A DNA stretch of 64,000 bases, taken from the NCBI GenBank assembly GCA_965116785.1, contig OZ220731.1, forward strand, positions 744,001 through 808,000, written 5' to 3'. The notes below the pieces were generated by a model. That model did not search any database, was not told the origin of the DNA, and saw nothing but the letters and a program-made list of their open reading frames with translations. Made by a program: the position numbers and the translations under genes. How positions within the stretch are numbered: the stretch's first letter is position 1; each line of letters starts with the position of its first letter. The DNA comes from Bin87 sp965116785 (GTDB lineage Bacteria; Chloroflexota; Dehalococcoidia; Lucifugimonadales; UBA3495). Positions 43,113 through 51,450 of the stretch are shown here, piece by piece.

Positions 43113-43139
43113 AAAACGCCGGTGGGAAACCGGCGTTTT
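43113..43139. terminator. Terminator after the panE-like gene
   Basis: AAAACGCCGGT (43113-43123) and ACCGGCGTTTT (43129-43139) form a perfect 11-bp stem with a GGGAA loop and TTTTG at the end. Confidence 0.88.
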
Positions 43140-43193
43140 GCATGGCCGAGGCTGTGCGGCGACATTGGTCGGATTTGATACACATCACTACAT

Positions 43194-43229
43194 TACGAAA
43201 AACGTAGTTACGTGAAAAATATCACGTGA
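43194..43229 (+). promoter_or_regulatory. AT-rich operator-like inverted repeats
   Basis: TACG-AAAAA-CGTA (43194-43206) and ACGTGA-AAAATA-TCACGT (43210-43227) sit side by side, with a second CACGTG in the last half-site. They lie about 25 bases upstream of a consensus -35 box, in a stretch far more AT-rich than the surroundings. Confidence 0.5.
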
Positions 43230-43251
43230 AAACAATCACAAATAATGTGTC

Positions 43252-43281
43252 TTGACACCACTTATTAGGCATTGTTAGGCT
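43252..43281 (+). promoter_or_regulatory. Promoter of the ABC importer operon
   Basis: A perfect TTGACA at 43252-43257 and a TAGGCT -10-like box at 43276-43281 (spacer 18; TTAGGC one base earlier gives 17) lie 64 bases before the start codon. Confidence 0.6.
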
Positions 43282-43344
43282 TGCGCGCACTGAAGTCCGA
43301 CAGCCGATTAACCAAACGAATTTCGCCGCTGCAGGGGGTTTACG

Positions 43345-45126
43345 ATGTTGAACCGTGCGTTGAATCGTCTCACTGGTCGGATAATGGTAGCGATGGCCAC
43401 AGCCATCGCACTTACCGCGTTGGTCGCCTGCGGGTCGACCGCGCCCAGCGAAAGCACCGCACCGGCAGGCGATACCGCCCCGGTGGTGCAGCCTGCCGCG
43501 AGCACCTCCGGAAACAGCCCGGCGCCGACCGCCGTGCCGGCTCAGGCCAGTGGATCGCCCGAGACTTCAGACCGGGGGAAGTACGGCGGCATAGTAGCGA
43601 TGCAGGACTACGCCTTCCCGAACCTGATCTTCCACCCTCACGAGTTCACCAACCAGGTGAAGAACATCTCCGGTATCTACAACGGGTTGCTGGAATACGA
43701 TTCGGAAACCGACGACCCGTATGACATCGTGGGGGACCTGGCGGAGAGTTGGGAATTGCAACCGGACGGCGTTACCTTCGTATTCCATCTTCACGAGAAC
43801 GCGATGTGGCATGACGGCACCCCGGTTACCGCCGAGGATGTCGTGTACAGCATGGACAGCCTGGTGAACACGGAGGCGAACCGGCCGCAGACCCTGATAA
43901 TTGCGCCCTACTATTCGCCTGGGAACGCCCGCGTCATCGACGAACACACAGTGGAAATCGTGACCAACAACCCGGCTCCTGATTTCGTCTCAATGATTGC
44001 CACTGACGCCTTCAAAATGATGTCCAAGGCATGGGGGGAATCCGGCGTTGACACCTCGAAATGGGAAAACGGTATGGGGTCAGGGCCATTCAAGCCGACG
44101 AAACTGGCCAAAGACGTCTCCATTGAGCTGGAGCGCAACGACGACTATTGGAAAGAGGGTCTGCCCTACACTGACGGCAGCATCCACTACTACATTGCCG
44201 ATAAGGGCACAGCCATTGGTTCCTACCGCACCGGCCAGGTCTTGATGGCGACGTGGCCGGTGACCAATCTGAGCAACACTGAGATTCTGGAACTGCAAGA
44301 GTCCGAGGCCGATACGGTGGATGTCTATCTGATCCCGAATACCAGCCTGCTCGGGACGCTGATCAACACGACCATCGAACCGTTCAACGACGTCAGGGTG
44401 CGGCGGGCGATGCACCTGGCGGTGGACCGGGCTGAGTTCCGCGAGATCTTCGGCGGCGGAATAGCGCCCATGGGAACCCCGTTCCCCCCGGAAACCTGGT
44501 TCGGGCGCACCGAAGAAGTGGCCAGCCAAATGCCCGGGTTCCGCCTGGGACCGGACGGCGGGAAGCATCCCGGAGACATTGAGGAAGCCAGGCGGCTTTT
44601 GGCCGAAGCCGGGGTGCCCGAGGGGTTCGAAGTCAACATCATGGCGCGGACGGCGGTGGAATACGTCGACCTGGCTCAGTTGCTCGCCGACCAGTATCGT
44701 CGTCATCTAGGTTGGGAAGCCACCGTGCAGCCCATCGACAGCGCGACCGGGATAACACGATACAAAGATCAGGACTACCAGATCGCCGCCCAGGGCACAG
44801 CGCTGCTGGTGGGTGAACCCGATCCGATCATTGGAAAAATCTTTATGCCAGGCGGCCTCTGGATCCAGTGGTCCGGATGGGAAGCGCCGCCGAAGTTCAA
44901 GGACTGGTTCGCTGCTCAGAGCCAGGAACTGGACCGCACCAAGCGGGCAGAAATCCTGCGTGAGATGGAAGATTTCATACTCACCGAAGACCCAGGCCCC
45001 CTGTTGGTGTACTACTGGAGCTTCCGCGATCAGGTGGTGAACAAGCAAATCAAGAACTTCCATATGCCGGCCAGTCTCTGGACCCAGCTGAAGCACGACC
45101 GCATCTGGTGCGACCCGGCGTGCTGA
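43345..45126 (+). CDS. Peptide/nickel-type ABC transporter substrate-binding lipoprotein
   Basis: The 593-residue product has a lipoprotein signal (basic start, then hydrophobic AMATAIALTALVACG with the Cys at residue 29 as lipobox), a low-complexity Pro/Ala/Ser linker and a solute-binding domain of the DppA/OppA family (cluster C): YNGLLEYDSETDDPYDIVGDLAESWELQPDGVTFVFHLHENAMWHDGTPVTAEDVVYSM and VRRAMHLAVDRAEF. It would be anchored outside the membrane and deliver peptides, sugars or other solutes to the two permeases that follow. GGGG and a short gap precede ATG 43345. Confidence 0.93.
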   Translation: MLNRALNRLTGRIMVAMATAIALTALVACGSTAPSESTAPAGDTAPVVQPAASTSGNSPAPTAVPAQASGSPETSDRGKYGGIVAMQDYAFPNLIFHPHEFTNQVKNISGIYNGLLEYDSETDDPYDIVGDLAESWELQPDGVTFVFHLHENAMWHDGTPVTAEDVVYSMDSLVNTEANRPQTLIIAPYYSPGNARVIDEHTVEIVTNNPAPDFVSMIATDAFKMMSKAWGESGVDTSKWENGMGSGPFKPTKLAKDVSIELERNDDYWKEGLPYTDGSIHYYIADKGTAIGSYRTGQVLMATWPVTNLSNTEILELQESEADTVDVYLIPNTSLLGTLINTTIEPFNDVRVRRAMHLAVDRAEFREIFGGGIAPMGTPFPPETWFGRTEEVASQMPGFRLGPDGGKHPGDIEEARRLLAEAGVPEGFEVNIMARTAVEYVDLAQLLADQYRRHLGWEATVQPIDSATGITRYKDQDYQIAAQGTALLVGEPDPIIGKIFMPGGLWIQWSGWEAPPKFKDWFAAQSQELDRTKRAEILREMEDFILTEDPGPLLVYYWSFRDQVVNKQIKNFHMPASLWTQLKHDRIWCDPAC

Positions 45127-45214
45127 AATCTGGGGTCGTGACGTTCCGACCAAGCGCTGACCTGAAACCACGCACCAGCTACTTAACAACACCGTCGACA
45201 ACTGAGGAGCCGCA

Positions 45215-46174
45215 ATGAACACTTACGTCATAAAGCGCTTCATGCTGTTCATACCGACGCTCCTTCTGGTTACTCTCATGGTGTTCGCCCTGATGCGGCT
45301 GGTGCCCGGGGATCCGGCCGAACTGCTGCTGATGGGCTTCGAGGGCGACGGCCAATTCTCCGAGCAACAGTTGGCCGATTTGCGGGCCAAGTTGGGCACC
45401 GACCGGCCGCTGGCGATCCAGTACCTGGACTGGATTTGGGGGATGCTGCGCGGGGATTTCGGGGTTTCGATGTACTTCGACACCCCGATATCCGAGGACC
45501 TGGCCGCCAAGTTGCCAATCACACTGGAGCTCTCAGCCCTCGCGCTGCTGTTAGCCTTCGTGGTGGCAATTCCGTTGGGCGTGCTTTCGGCGGTGCGTCA
45601 GGACACCGTAGCGGACTACGCGTCGCGGATCATCGCCATCGCCGGCGTGGCCATGCCGACATTCTGGATCGGCATTTTGGTGGTGTATTTCCTGGTGACC
45701 TGGTTTGACTGGTTACCGCCGCTGGGGTACGCCAACTTATGGCAAGACCCCTGGCGGAACTTACAACAGATGCTCTTCCCCGCGGTGGCGCTGGGCCTCT
45801 ACAACATGGCGCTGGTCGCCCGCGTGACCCGGTCGTCAATGCTGGAGGTGTTCCGCGAGGACTACATCCGGACGGCGCGATCCAAAGGGTTGCGGGAGAG
45901 GGCGGTCATTGTCCGGCACGCGCTAAAGAATGCGTTCCTGCCGATCCTGACCATATCGGGCTGGCAGGTGGGCCGGCTGATAGCGGGAACAGTGGTTATC
46001 GAGACGATTTTCCTGGTGCCCGGAATGGGCCGCCTGCTGGTGGACAGCATCCTGCACCGGGACTACACCATGATCCAAAGCATCGTGATGGTGATTGCGT
46101 TCATGGTGCTGGCGCTGAACCTGGTGGTCGACCTGCTGTACGCCTGGCTGGACCCCCGCATACGCTACGAGTAA
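45215..46174 (+). CDS. ABC transporter permease (DppB-like)
   Basis: The 319-residue product is the first inner-membrane permease: NTYVIKRFMLFIPTLLLVTLMVFALMRLVPGDPAEL is the DppB start, LGTDRPLAIQYLDWIWGMLRGDFGVSM follows, and the EAA-type ATPase contact loop reads YIRTARSKGLRERAVIVRHALKNAFLPILT. About six transmembrane helices are visible. GGAG is placed before the ATG. It pairs with the next gene. Confidence 0.93.
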   Translation: MNTYVIKRFMLFIPTLLLVTLMVFALMRLVPGDPAELLLMGFEGDGQFSEQQLADLRAKLGTDRPLAIQYLDWIWGMLRGDFGVSMYFDTPISEDLAAKLPITLELSALALLLAFVVAIPLGVLSAVRQDTVADYASRIIAIAGVAMPTFWIGILVVYFLVTWFDWLPPLGYANLWQDPWRNLQQMLFPAVALGLYNMALVARVTRSSMLEVFREDYIRTARSKGLRERAVIVRHALKNAFLPILTISGWQVGRLIAGTVVIETIFLVPGMGRLLVDSILHRDYTMIQSIVMVIAFMVLALNLVVDLLYAWLDPRIRYE

Positions 46175-46222
46175 TTTCGCCCGTATTCGGTACTACCGAC
46201 GGCCCCGGCGAGGATAAATAAC

Positions 46223-47137
46223 ATGGCCCAGCAAGCGACGGGAGTTCTCGTCCCCAGCGAACCAGCCGGCTCGGAGATGCGTCCCAAGCGAACGGTTTGG
46301 GAGAACATAATCAATTTCGCCCAGCGCAAGCCGTTGGGAGCCTTCGGCGCCGTAGTGGTAATTATCCTCGTGATCCTTGCGATAACGGCCCCAATCGTGG
46401 CTACGGACGATCCGAGGCACACCAACGCGGCCTACCGCTTCAATCCGCCCAACAGCGAGACCTGGTTGGGGGGCGATCAGATCGGTAGAGATGTATACAG
46501 CCGGCTGATCTACGGCACCCGGATCTCGCTGGTGGTGGGCCTGTTGAGCGTGCTTTTCGGCGTGACCATTGGCGCATTCATCGGCATAGTCAGCGGCTAT
46601 TTCGGCGGGGTTACTGACCTAGTGGTGCAGCGCATCATGGACGCTATGATGTCTTTCCCCGCGCTGATACTGGCGCTGGCGATCATGGCGATCCTGGGAG
46701 CGTCGGTGACCAACGTGATCATCGCGCTCAGCGCGGTGTTCATACCGGGCGCCGCGCGCACCATCCGTTCGCAGGCGTTGAGCATCAAGGAAGTTGATTA
46801 CGTGCTGGCGGCGCGGGCGGTGGGAGCCGGCGACTGGCGGATCATCCTCAGGCACATGGCGCCCAACTGTGCAGCCACGTTCATCGTGCTGGCCAGCATC
46901 TCGCTGGGCTGGGCAATTGTCGTGGAGGCGTCGCTGAGCTTCCTGGGCGTCGGGATTCCGCCGGACGTGCCATCGTGGGGCGGGATGCTGAACGGCGTGG
47001 CGCAGAACTCGCTGGACGTGGCTCCGTGGCTGGGAGTATTCCCCGGCCTGGCCATTGCCATCACCGTGTTTGCGGTGAACTTGCTGGGCGACGCCTTGCG
47101 CGACGTGCTGGACCCCAGGATGAGAGGAGCGAACTAA
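46223..47137 (+). CDS. ABC transporter permease (DppC-like)
   Basis: The 304-residue product is the second permease: an N-terminal cytoplasmic tail, a helix (FGAVVVIILVILAITAPIVA), WLGGDQIGRDVYSRLIYGTRISLVVGLLSVLFGVTIGAFIGIVSGYFGG of DppC proteins, and the coupling loop YVLAARAVGAGDWRIILRHMAPN. It completes the membrane part, but no ATP-binding subunit (DppD/DppF) follows; a terminator comes at once, so the ATPases must be encoded elsewhere. Confidence 0.93.
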   Translation: MAQQATGVLVPSEPAGSEMRPKRTVWENIINFAQRKPLGAFGAVVVIILVILAITAPIVATDDPRHTNAAYRFNPPNSETWLGGDQIGRDVYSRLIYGTRISLVVGLLSVLFGVTIGAFIGIVSGYFGGVTDLVVQRIMDAMMSFPALILALAIMAILGASVTNVIIALSAVFIPGAARTIRSQALSIKEVDYVLAARAVGAGDWRIILRHMAPNCAATFIVLASISLGWAIVVEASLSFLGVGIPPDVPSWGGMLNGVAQNSLDVAPWLGVFPGLAIAITVFAVNLLGDALRDVLDPRMRGAN

Positions 47138-47167
47138 CGCAGTCAGGTCTCAGCTGGGCTGATGCGC

Positions 47168-47196
47168 AAGGGGAGGGATGATGTCCCTCCCCTTTT
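47168..47196 (+). terminator. Terminator after the ABC permease genes
   Basis: AAGGGGAGGGA (47168-47178) pairs with TCCCTCCCCTT (47184-47194) around TGATG, followed by TT. Confidence 0.85.
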
Positions 47197-47288
47197 GGTT
47201 CCAGTGCGCTGTTGAATTCTCTTCCGCCCCGCGATCTTTGGGTTACTGCTTTGGGTGGAACGACAGCGGTTGGCAATCGCCGGCGTGG

Positions 47289-47654
47289 CTAGGACTCCGG
47301 GTAGGTGAGCTTCATCAGTAGGTGTCGACGGTTCTTGGTGTACGGTCGGACGTGTTCCGGCCAGCGGCCGGCGTCGACGGCTTCGGCCCACTCCGGGCTG
47401 GTCAGCACTTCCGGGCTCTCGATCTGGTAGACCGCGTGGTGCTTGGGCGTGCCGGGGATCTCAATTTCCTGAACCTGGCCGCCCATCGCCATAAGAAGGC
47501 GGTGAGTTTCGTAACGAGTGACGCCAACGACGCCGGGGGTCTGGTTGAGCAGAGGGCAGTGCTCGGTGTTGTAAACCTCGTTGAACAACGCCTCGCGGTC
47601 GGGGTCGATGTCCATGCTGGCGATAAACAGGTATTTCGAATGCAGGTCTGCCAT
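47289..47654 (-). CDS. Small protein, likely dimeric alpha/beta-barrel fold
   Basis: The 121-residue product reads KYLFIASMDIDPDREALFNEVYNTEHCPLLNQTPGVVGVTRYE, a strand-helix-strand layout with a conserved EH pair that recalls EthD/DUF4286-type dimeric alpha-beta barrels (strand, long helix with Glu-His, strand). The second half has HAVYQIESPEVLTSPEWAEAVDAGRWPEHVRPYTK as the second helix-strand unit. GGAGG lies eight bases before ATG 47654, which I prefer over a longer frame. Function unknown. It is followed upstream on the same strand by a TPR gene. Confidence 0.6.
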   Translation of the reverse strand: MADLHSKYLFIASMDIDPDREALFNEVYNTEHCPLLNQTPGVVGVTRYETHRLLMAMGGQVQEIEIPGTPKHHAVYQIESPEVLTSPEWAEAVDAGRWPEHVRPYTKNRRHLLMKLTYPES

Positions 47655-47673
47655 GGTGGCACCTCCGGCGGGT

Positions 47674-48324
47674 TCAGTGTGAGTGGTGCAGCATACGCGC
47701 GGCGATTGCCCAATCGGAGCGGGCGGCGGCCATGTCGCCCAAATTGGAGTGGGCCTTGCCGCGAGCGACGTAGGCTTCAACGTAGCGATCGTTGATTCTG
47801 ATGGCAGCATCGAACGCGGCGACGGCGTTACGATTATGACCGGCGTCTCGCAGGGCCATCCCCTGCCAGTAATGTGCCGACGAGTCCTCTGGATCGCCGG
47901 TCAAAGACCGGTTCAAATCTTCCGCGGCTTCGGCCATGGAACCCAGCTTGTAGCGGGCGATGCCGCGGCTGCGCCAGGCGCGGGCCAGCGTGCCGTCGAG
48001 TTCGAGGGCCCGAGAGCAATCGGACTCCGCGGGCGACCAGTTCGAGCTATCCAGGTGGAGCGTGCCACGTTCGAGCCAGGCGTCGGCCATCGTGGGATCG
48101 AGCGCGAGGGCCGCGTTCAGCTCGGCCAGAGCAGCATCACCGCGGCCCAGCATCGACAGGGTTCGACCACGTAGCAGGCGAACGACGGGATCATCCTGCC
48201 CGATCAGGAAAGCCAGGTCGAGATCGGCCAGGGCAGTATGAGGGTCGCCGTCGACCAGATGAGCCTCGGCACTCTGGACGTGTTGAGCCACGGATCGGAC
48301 GAGGTTTCGATCGGCGCGCTGCAT
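47674..48324 (-). CDS. TPR repeat protein
   Basis: A 216-residue soluble protein made almost wholly of tetratricopeptide repeats, about six 34-residue units, such as HTALADLDLAFLIGQDDPVVRLLRGRTLSMLG and AWLERGTLHLDSSNWSPAESDCSRALELDGTLARAWRSRGIARYKLGSMAEAAEDLNRSLTGDPEDSSAHYWQGMALRDAG. It starts at ATG 48324 after a hairpin terminator. It should act as a protein-protein interaction scaffold; the partner is unknown. It could be linked with the 121-residue protein just downstream. Confidence 0.85.
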   Translation of the reverse strand: MQRADRNLVRSVAQHVQSAEAHLVDGDPHTALADLDLAFLIGQDDPVVRLLRGRTLSMLGRGDAALAELNAALALDPTMADAWLERGTLHLDSSNWSPAESDCSRALELDGTLARAWRSRGIARYKLGSMAEAAEDLNRSLTGDPEDSSAHYWQGMALRDAGHNRNAVAAFDAAIRINDRYVEAYVARGKAHSNLGDMAAARSDWAIAARMLHHSH

Positions 48325-48346
48325 CGTCGTGGGGCGAGATAAGGCA

Positions 48347-48372
48347 AGGGGCGACCCGCGAAGGTCGCCCCT
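48347..48372 (-). terminator. Terminator after the ThDP enzyme gene
   Basis: AGGGGCGACC (48347-48356) and GGTCGCCCCT (48363-48372) form a perfect 10-bp stem with a CGCGAA loop, 19 bases past the gene's stop on the minus strand, followed by a modest pyrimidine run. Confidence 0.65.
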
Positions 48373-48391
48373 CGGCTGGCGTGGTGGTAGA

Positions 48392-50038
48392 TCAGAATGC
48401 GCGGCGGTGCGAGTAGTTAATCTCCGCGTTGGTGATGAACTCGAGAAGGACCGCGTTGCCGTTCTCGTTCTGCTGACGGGCGCGCTGAAACGCCGGGATA
48501 ATGTCGTTCGGGTCGGTGACACGCTCAGCGTAGCCGCCCATGGCGCGGCCCAGGTCGGCGTAGTTACCACCCAGGTCGCGGGTGTTGTAGAGCTCGTGCG
48601 AACGCTGCATGGCGTTGGTTTCGACGGCCATCGTGGAGTTGTTCAACACCACGGTCGTGATGGGAACATTGCTGCGCACGGCGGTCTCGAAGTCGAGGCC
48701 GACCATTCCGAAGGCGGCGTCGCCCATGAAGTTGACGCACATCTTGTCCGGGTCGGCCAGCTTGGCGCCGATCACCAGGCCCAAACCCGTGCCGAGGCCG
48801 TGGGACTTCCCCCAGCCGAGATAGGTGCGCGGGCCGCCGGACCGGTAGAACGGCGTGATTTGGTCGCGGGGACTTCCGGAGTCGTGGGTGATGATGGCCT
48901 CGCTGGAGGGCACGGCCTTCTGGAAGTCGGTGATAACGCGATAGGGGTTGACCAACGGGCCGGCGTCGGTGGTCTTGTGCTCCCATTCCGCGAGCCACGC
49001 ATTGCGAACGGACTCGATCTCGCCGGTGATCTCGGCGTTGTTCCGTCGGCTGTCGCCGACAATCTCGCGGCAGGCCTCGATCATCTGGCGCAGGGCCAAT
49101 TTTGCATCGCCGATGACAGGGAACTGGACGTCGTAGTCCTTGTTCAGGTCGCGGGGGTCGTTGGTGTTCTGGATCAGCGTTCGACCGGGCGGCAGGTTCA
49201 TGGACATGCCGTGCTTGGTGAAACTGGAGCCGACACCGAAGATTACATCGGCGCGGCGCATGAAGTGGTACACGGTTCCGGACATCACGCCGGAGCCGCT
49301 GCCCAGCGCCAGCGGATGCAGCTCAGGAAAACCGCTCTTGCCCAGCAGCGTCGTCATCACCGGCACGGACAGTAGCTCGGCAAGCTCAACCAGTTCGTCG
49401 GTGGCCTCGGCGTACATCACGCCCTGGCCGGCGTGGATCACCGGGTACGTGGCGGAGCACAAGGCGCGTGCGGCGGCTTCCACGTCGTCGGGGTCGGCCT
49501 GGGAGGCCGAGCGGCGGACGTTGCCGCCCCAGTAGAATGCCTCTTCGGAGACGTCCTCGAGGGCCACGTCGGCAGGGATTTCCACCATGGACGGGCCGGG
49601 TCGGCCGGTATACAGGGCGTTGACGGCGCGGCGCATGACCTGGCTGGTGCTGCCGGACAGGTTGAGGCGCTCGAGGTGCTTGGTGACGCTGGCGAAGCTC
49701 TCGATGGAGTCAAACATCGGGAAGACGCCCTGCCGCTCGCGGGGATGGCCCAGGGGAAGCAAGAGGATCGGCACCGAGTCGGAGAAAGAAGTGGCGACGC
49801 CGGAGTAGGCGTTTTCGGCGCCGGGGCCATACTGCATGGCGAAGACGCCGGGGGGGCGGCCGTTGGTGATGCGGCTGTATCCGTCGGCGATGCCCACGCC
49901 CACGCGCTCCTGGCGGCAGATGATGGGTCGGATGCCGGCGGCGGCGCAGGCTTCAATCACGGGTGTGGTGGGGAAGCAGGACAGGTACTTGACGCCCTCC
50001 CGCTTGAGAATTTCGGCAATGGCATCGATTGTTTGCAC
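48392..50038 (-). CDS. Thiamine pyrophosphate-requiring enzyme
   Basis: The 548-residue product belongs to the acetolactate synthase/oxalyl-CoA decarboxylase-like ThDP superfamily. The ThDP-activating Glu is in ICRQERVGVGIADGYSR, the central domain starts ATYPVIHAGQGVMYAEATDELVELAELLSVPVMTTLLGK, and the C-terminal ThDP site is MGDAAFGMVGLDFETAVRSNVPITTVVLNNSTMAVETN, where the GDG motif is GDA. Such enzymes cleave or join 2-oxo acids or 2-hydroxyacyl-CoAs. Start is GTG 50038, with GAGG upstream. The divergent gene pair across the intergenic region encodes CaiB/BaiF CoA-transferases, so an oxalyl-CoA- or 2-hydroxyacyl-CoA-type route is possible. Confidence 0.88.
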   Translation of the reverse strand: MQTIDAIAEILKREGVKYLSCFPTTPVIEACAAAGIRPIICRQERVGVGIADGYSRITNGRPPGVFAMQYGPGAENAYSGVATSFSDSVPILLLPLGHPRERQGVFPMFDSIESFASVTKHLERLNLSGSTSQVMRRAVNALYTGRPGPSMVEIPADVALEDVSEEAFYWGGNVRRSASQADPDDVEAAARALCSATYPVIHAGQGVMYAEATDELVELAELLSVPVMTTLLGKSGFPELHPLALGSGSGVMSGTVYHFMRRADVIFGVGSSFTKHGMSMNLPPGRTLIQNTNDPRDLNKDYDVQFPVIGDAKLALRQMIEACREIVGDSRRNNAEITGEIESVRNAWLAEWEHKTTDAGPLVNPYRVITDFQKAVPSSEAIITHDSGSPRDQITPFYRSGGPRTYLGWGKSHGLGTGLGLVIGAKLADPDKMCVNFMGDAAFGMVGLDFETAVRSNVPITTVVLNNSTMAVETNAMQRSHELYNTRDLGGNYADLGRAMGGYAERVTDPNDIIPAFQRARQQNENGNAVLLEFITNAEINYSHRRAF

Positions 50039-50192
50039 AGTGTTACCTCGTTAATCATGGGCCGGCGGCGGAAGACCGCCTCGGTCGGTAGGGAGTTGGG
50101 CAGAGTATAACATCGGCGGCTTTCGGCCTCGTTGACATGGGGTCGGGGTCACCGGTCTGCGGGCCGGTATCCGCGACGGTTGATATCGACGA

Positions 50193-50221
50193 TTGTGCGC
50201 CGTTGTTGATGAGTCTAGAAT
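50193..50221 (+). promoter_or_regulatory. Promoter of the CaiB/BaiF pair
   Basis: TTGTGC at 50193-50198 and TAGAAT at 50216-50221 are spaced by 17 bases. The -10 box overlaps an in-frame ATG (50220), so translation from that ATG is unlikely and the TTG at 50253, with GGAG upstream, is preferred. On the other strand TATACT (50104-50109) is a -10-like box for the ThDP gene. Confidence 0.55.
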
Positions 50222-50252
50222 GGGCAGCCGAGTACATTCTGGAGTGGGGATT

Positions 50253-51449
50253 TTGAGCAGCGGAGCCTTGGCCGGCGTCAAAGTGGTTGACCTGACGCAC
50301 CACATCGCCGGCCCCTACGCGACCAAGCTGTTGGCCGATTTCGGGGCCGACGTACTGAAGATCGAGCCGCCCGGTGGTGACCCCGGACGACGACTCCCAC
50401 CTTTCTACCACGACGAACCGGACACCGAGAAAAGCCTGCCGTTCATCTACCTGAACACCAACAAGCGCAGCATCACGCTGAACCTGAAGTCTGAGACTGG
50501 ACGGTCCATCCTGATGGACCTGCTCGCGGACGCGGATGCTCTGGTGGAAAATTTTGCGCCACGCGTGATGCCGTCCCTGGGGTTGGATGCGGACACGCTG
50601 CGGCGGCATAACCCGAAACTGGTGGTGGCGTCAGTTTCCAACTTCGGGCAGACGGGGCCCTGGCGGGACTATAGGGCGACAGAGATCGTCGAATACGCGT
50701 TGGGCGGGCTGATGTACATCTTTGGCGCGTACGACCGGGAGCCATTGAAGCATGCGCTGCACCAGGCCCAGTTCAAGGCCGGCACCAACCTTGCATCGGC
50801 GACGCTGATGGCGCTGTACCACCAGCGTCTCACCGGCCAGGGACAAGGGGTCGACGTGTCGATACAGGAGAGCATCGCCTCGGCGCTGCGGGACGTGACC
50901 AACAACTACACCTACACCGGCGCGGTTCGGCGGCGACAGCCTAACCACACAGGAGACCTGACCCGGCTGCGTGCCGTGTCCGACGGGTACGTGCTCCCCA
51001 ATCCCGGCATGGGGGCCACGCTGGACTGGAGCGTGATGGTGGATTTCCTGGAGGCTCCGGAACTGGACGACGAACGGTTCGACAACGCCTCGGCGCGGCT
51101 GGAAAACGCGGAGGCGCTCGGTGACATCCTGGATCAGATCTTCGCCACCAAGGTCAAGCAGGACATTTTCTACGCAGCGCACCAGAAGCGGTTCATTTAC
51201 GGCGTCATCGATTCTCCGGAGGAAACCGTGGACAACCCCCAGATACAGGCCCGGGGTTATTACGTGCCGCTGGAACACCCTGAACTGGGCGAAATCAATT
51301 TCCCCGGGGCTCCGTTTCTGATGTCAGGTTCGCCGTGGGAAGTTCGAGAAGCGGCGCCGCGTCTGGGAGAGCACAACGGCGAGGTGCTGCAGAGCATGGG
51401 GTACAGCGCGCAGGAACTGGCCTGGTTAAGGGCTTCGGAGGTGATCTGA
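50253..51449 (+). CDS. CaiB/BaiF CoA-transferase family protein, catalytic Asp absent
   Basis: This 398-residue type III CoA-transferase opens LAGVKVVDLTHHIAGPYATKLLADFGADVLKIEPPGGDPGRRLPPF, then NTNKRSITLNLKSETGRSILMDLLADADALVENFAPRVM and SNFGQTGPWRDYRATEIVEYALGGLM. The catalytic Asp of the family sits in a stretch like PIADLTAG; here the aligned residues read HQAQFKAG, so Gln replaces Asp. The next gene is a second family member that keeps the Asp, so the pair may form an active/inactive heteromer like the BbsE-BbsF benzylsuccinate CoA-transferase. The TTG start 50253 has GGAG eight bases upstream; the stop is one base before the next ATG. Confidence 0.88.
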   Translation: MSSGALAGVKVVDLTHHIAGPYATKLLADFGADVLKIEPPGGDPGRRLPPFYHDEPDTEKSLPFIYLNTNKRSITLNLKSETGRSILMDLLADADALVENFAPRVMPSLGLDADTLRRHNPKLVVASVSNFGQTGPWRDYRATEIVEYALGGLMYIFGAYDREPLKHALHQAQFKAGTNLASATLMALYHQRLTGQGQGVDVSIQESIASALRDVTNNYTYTGAVRRRQPNHTGDLTRLRAVSDGYVLPNPGMGATLDWSVMVDFLEAPELDDERFDNASARLENAEALGDILDQIFATKVKQDIFYAAHQKRFIYGVIDSPEETVDNPQIQARGYYVPLEHPELGEINFPGAPFLMSGSPWEVREAAPRLGEHNGEVLQSMGYSAQELAWLRASEVI

Positions 51450-51450
51450 T

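Noticed and set aside
50132..50137. TTGACA on the plus strand between the ThDP and CaiB genes
   Set aside because: No -10 box at a proper distance; the TTGTGC/TAGAAT pair 60 bases downstream fits better.
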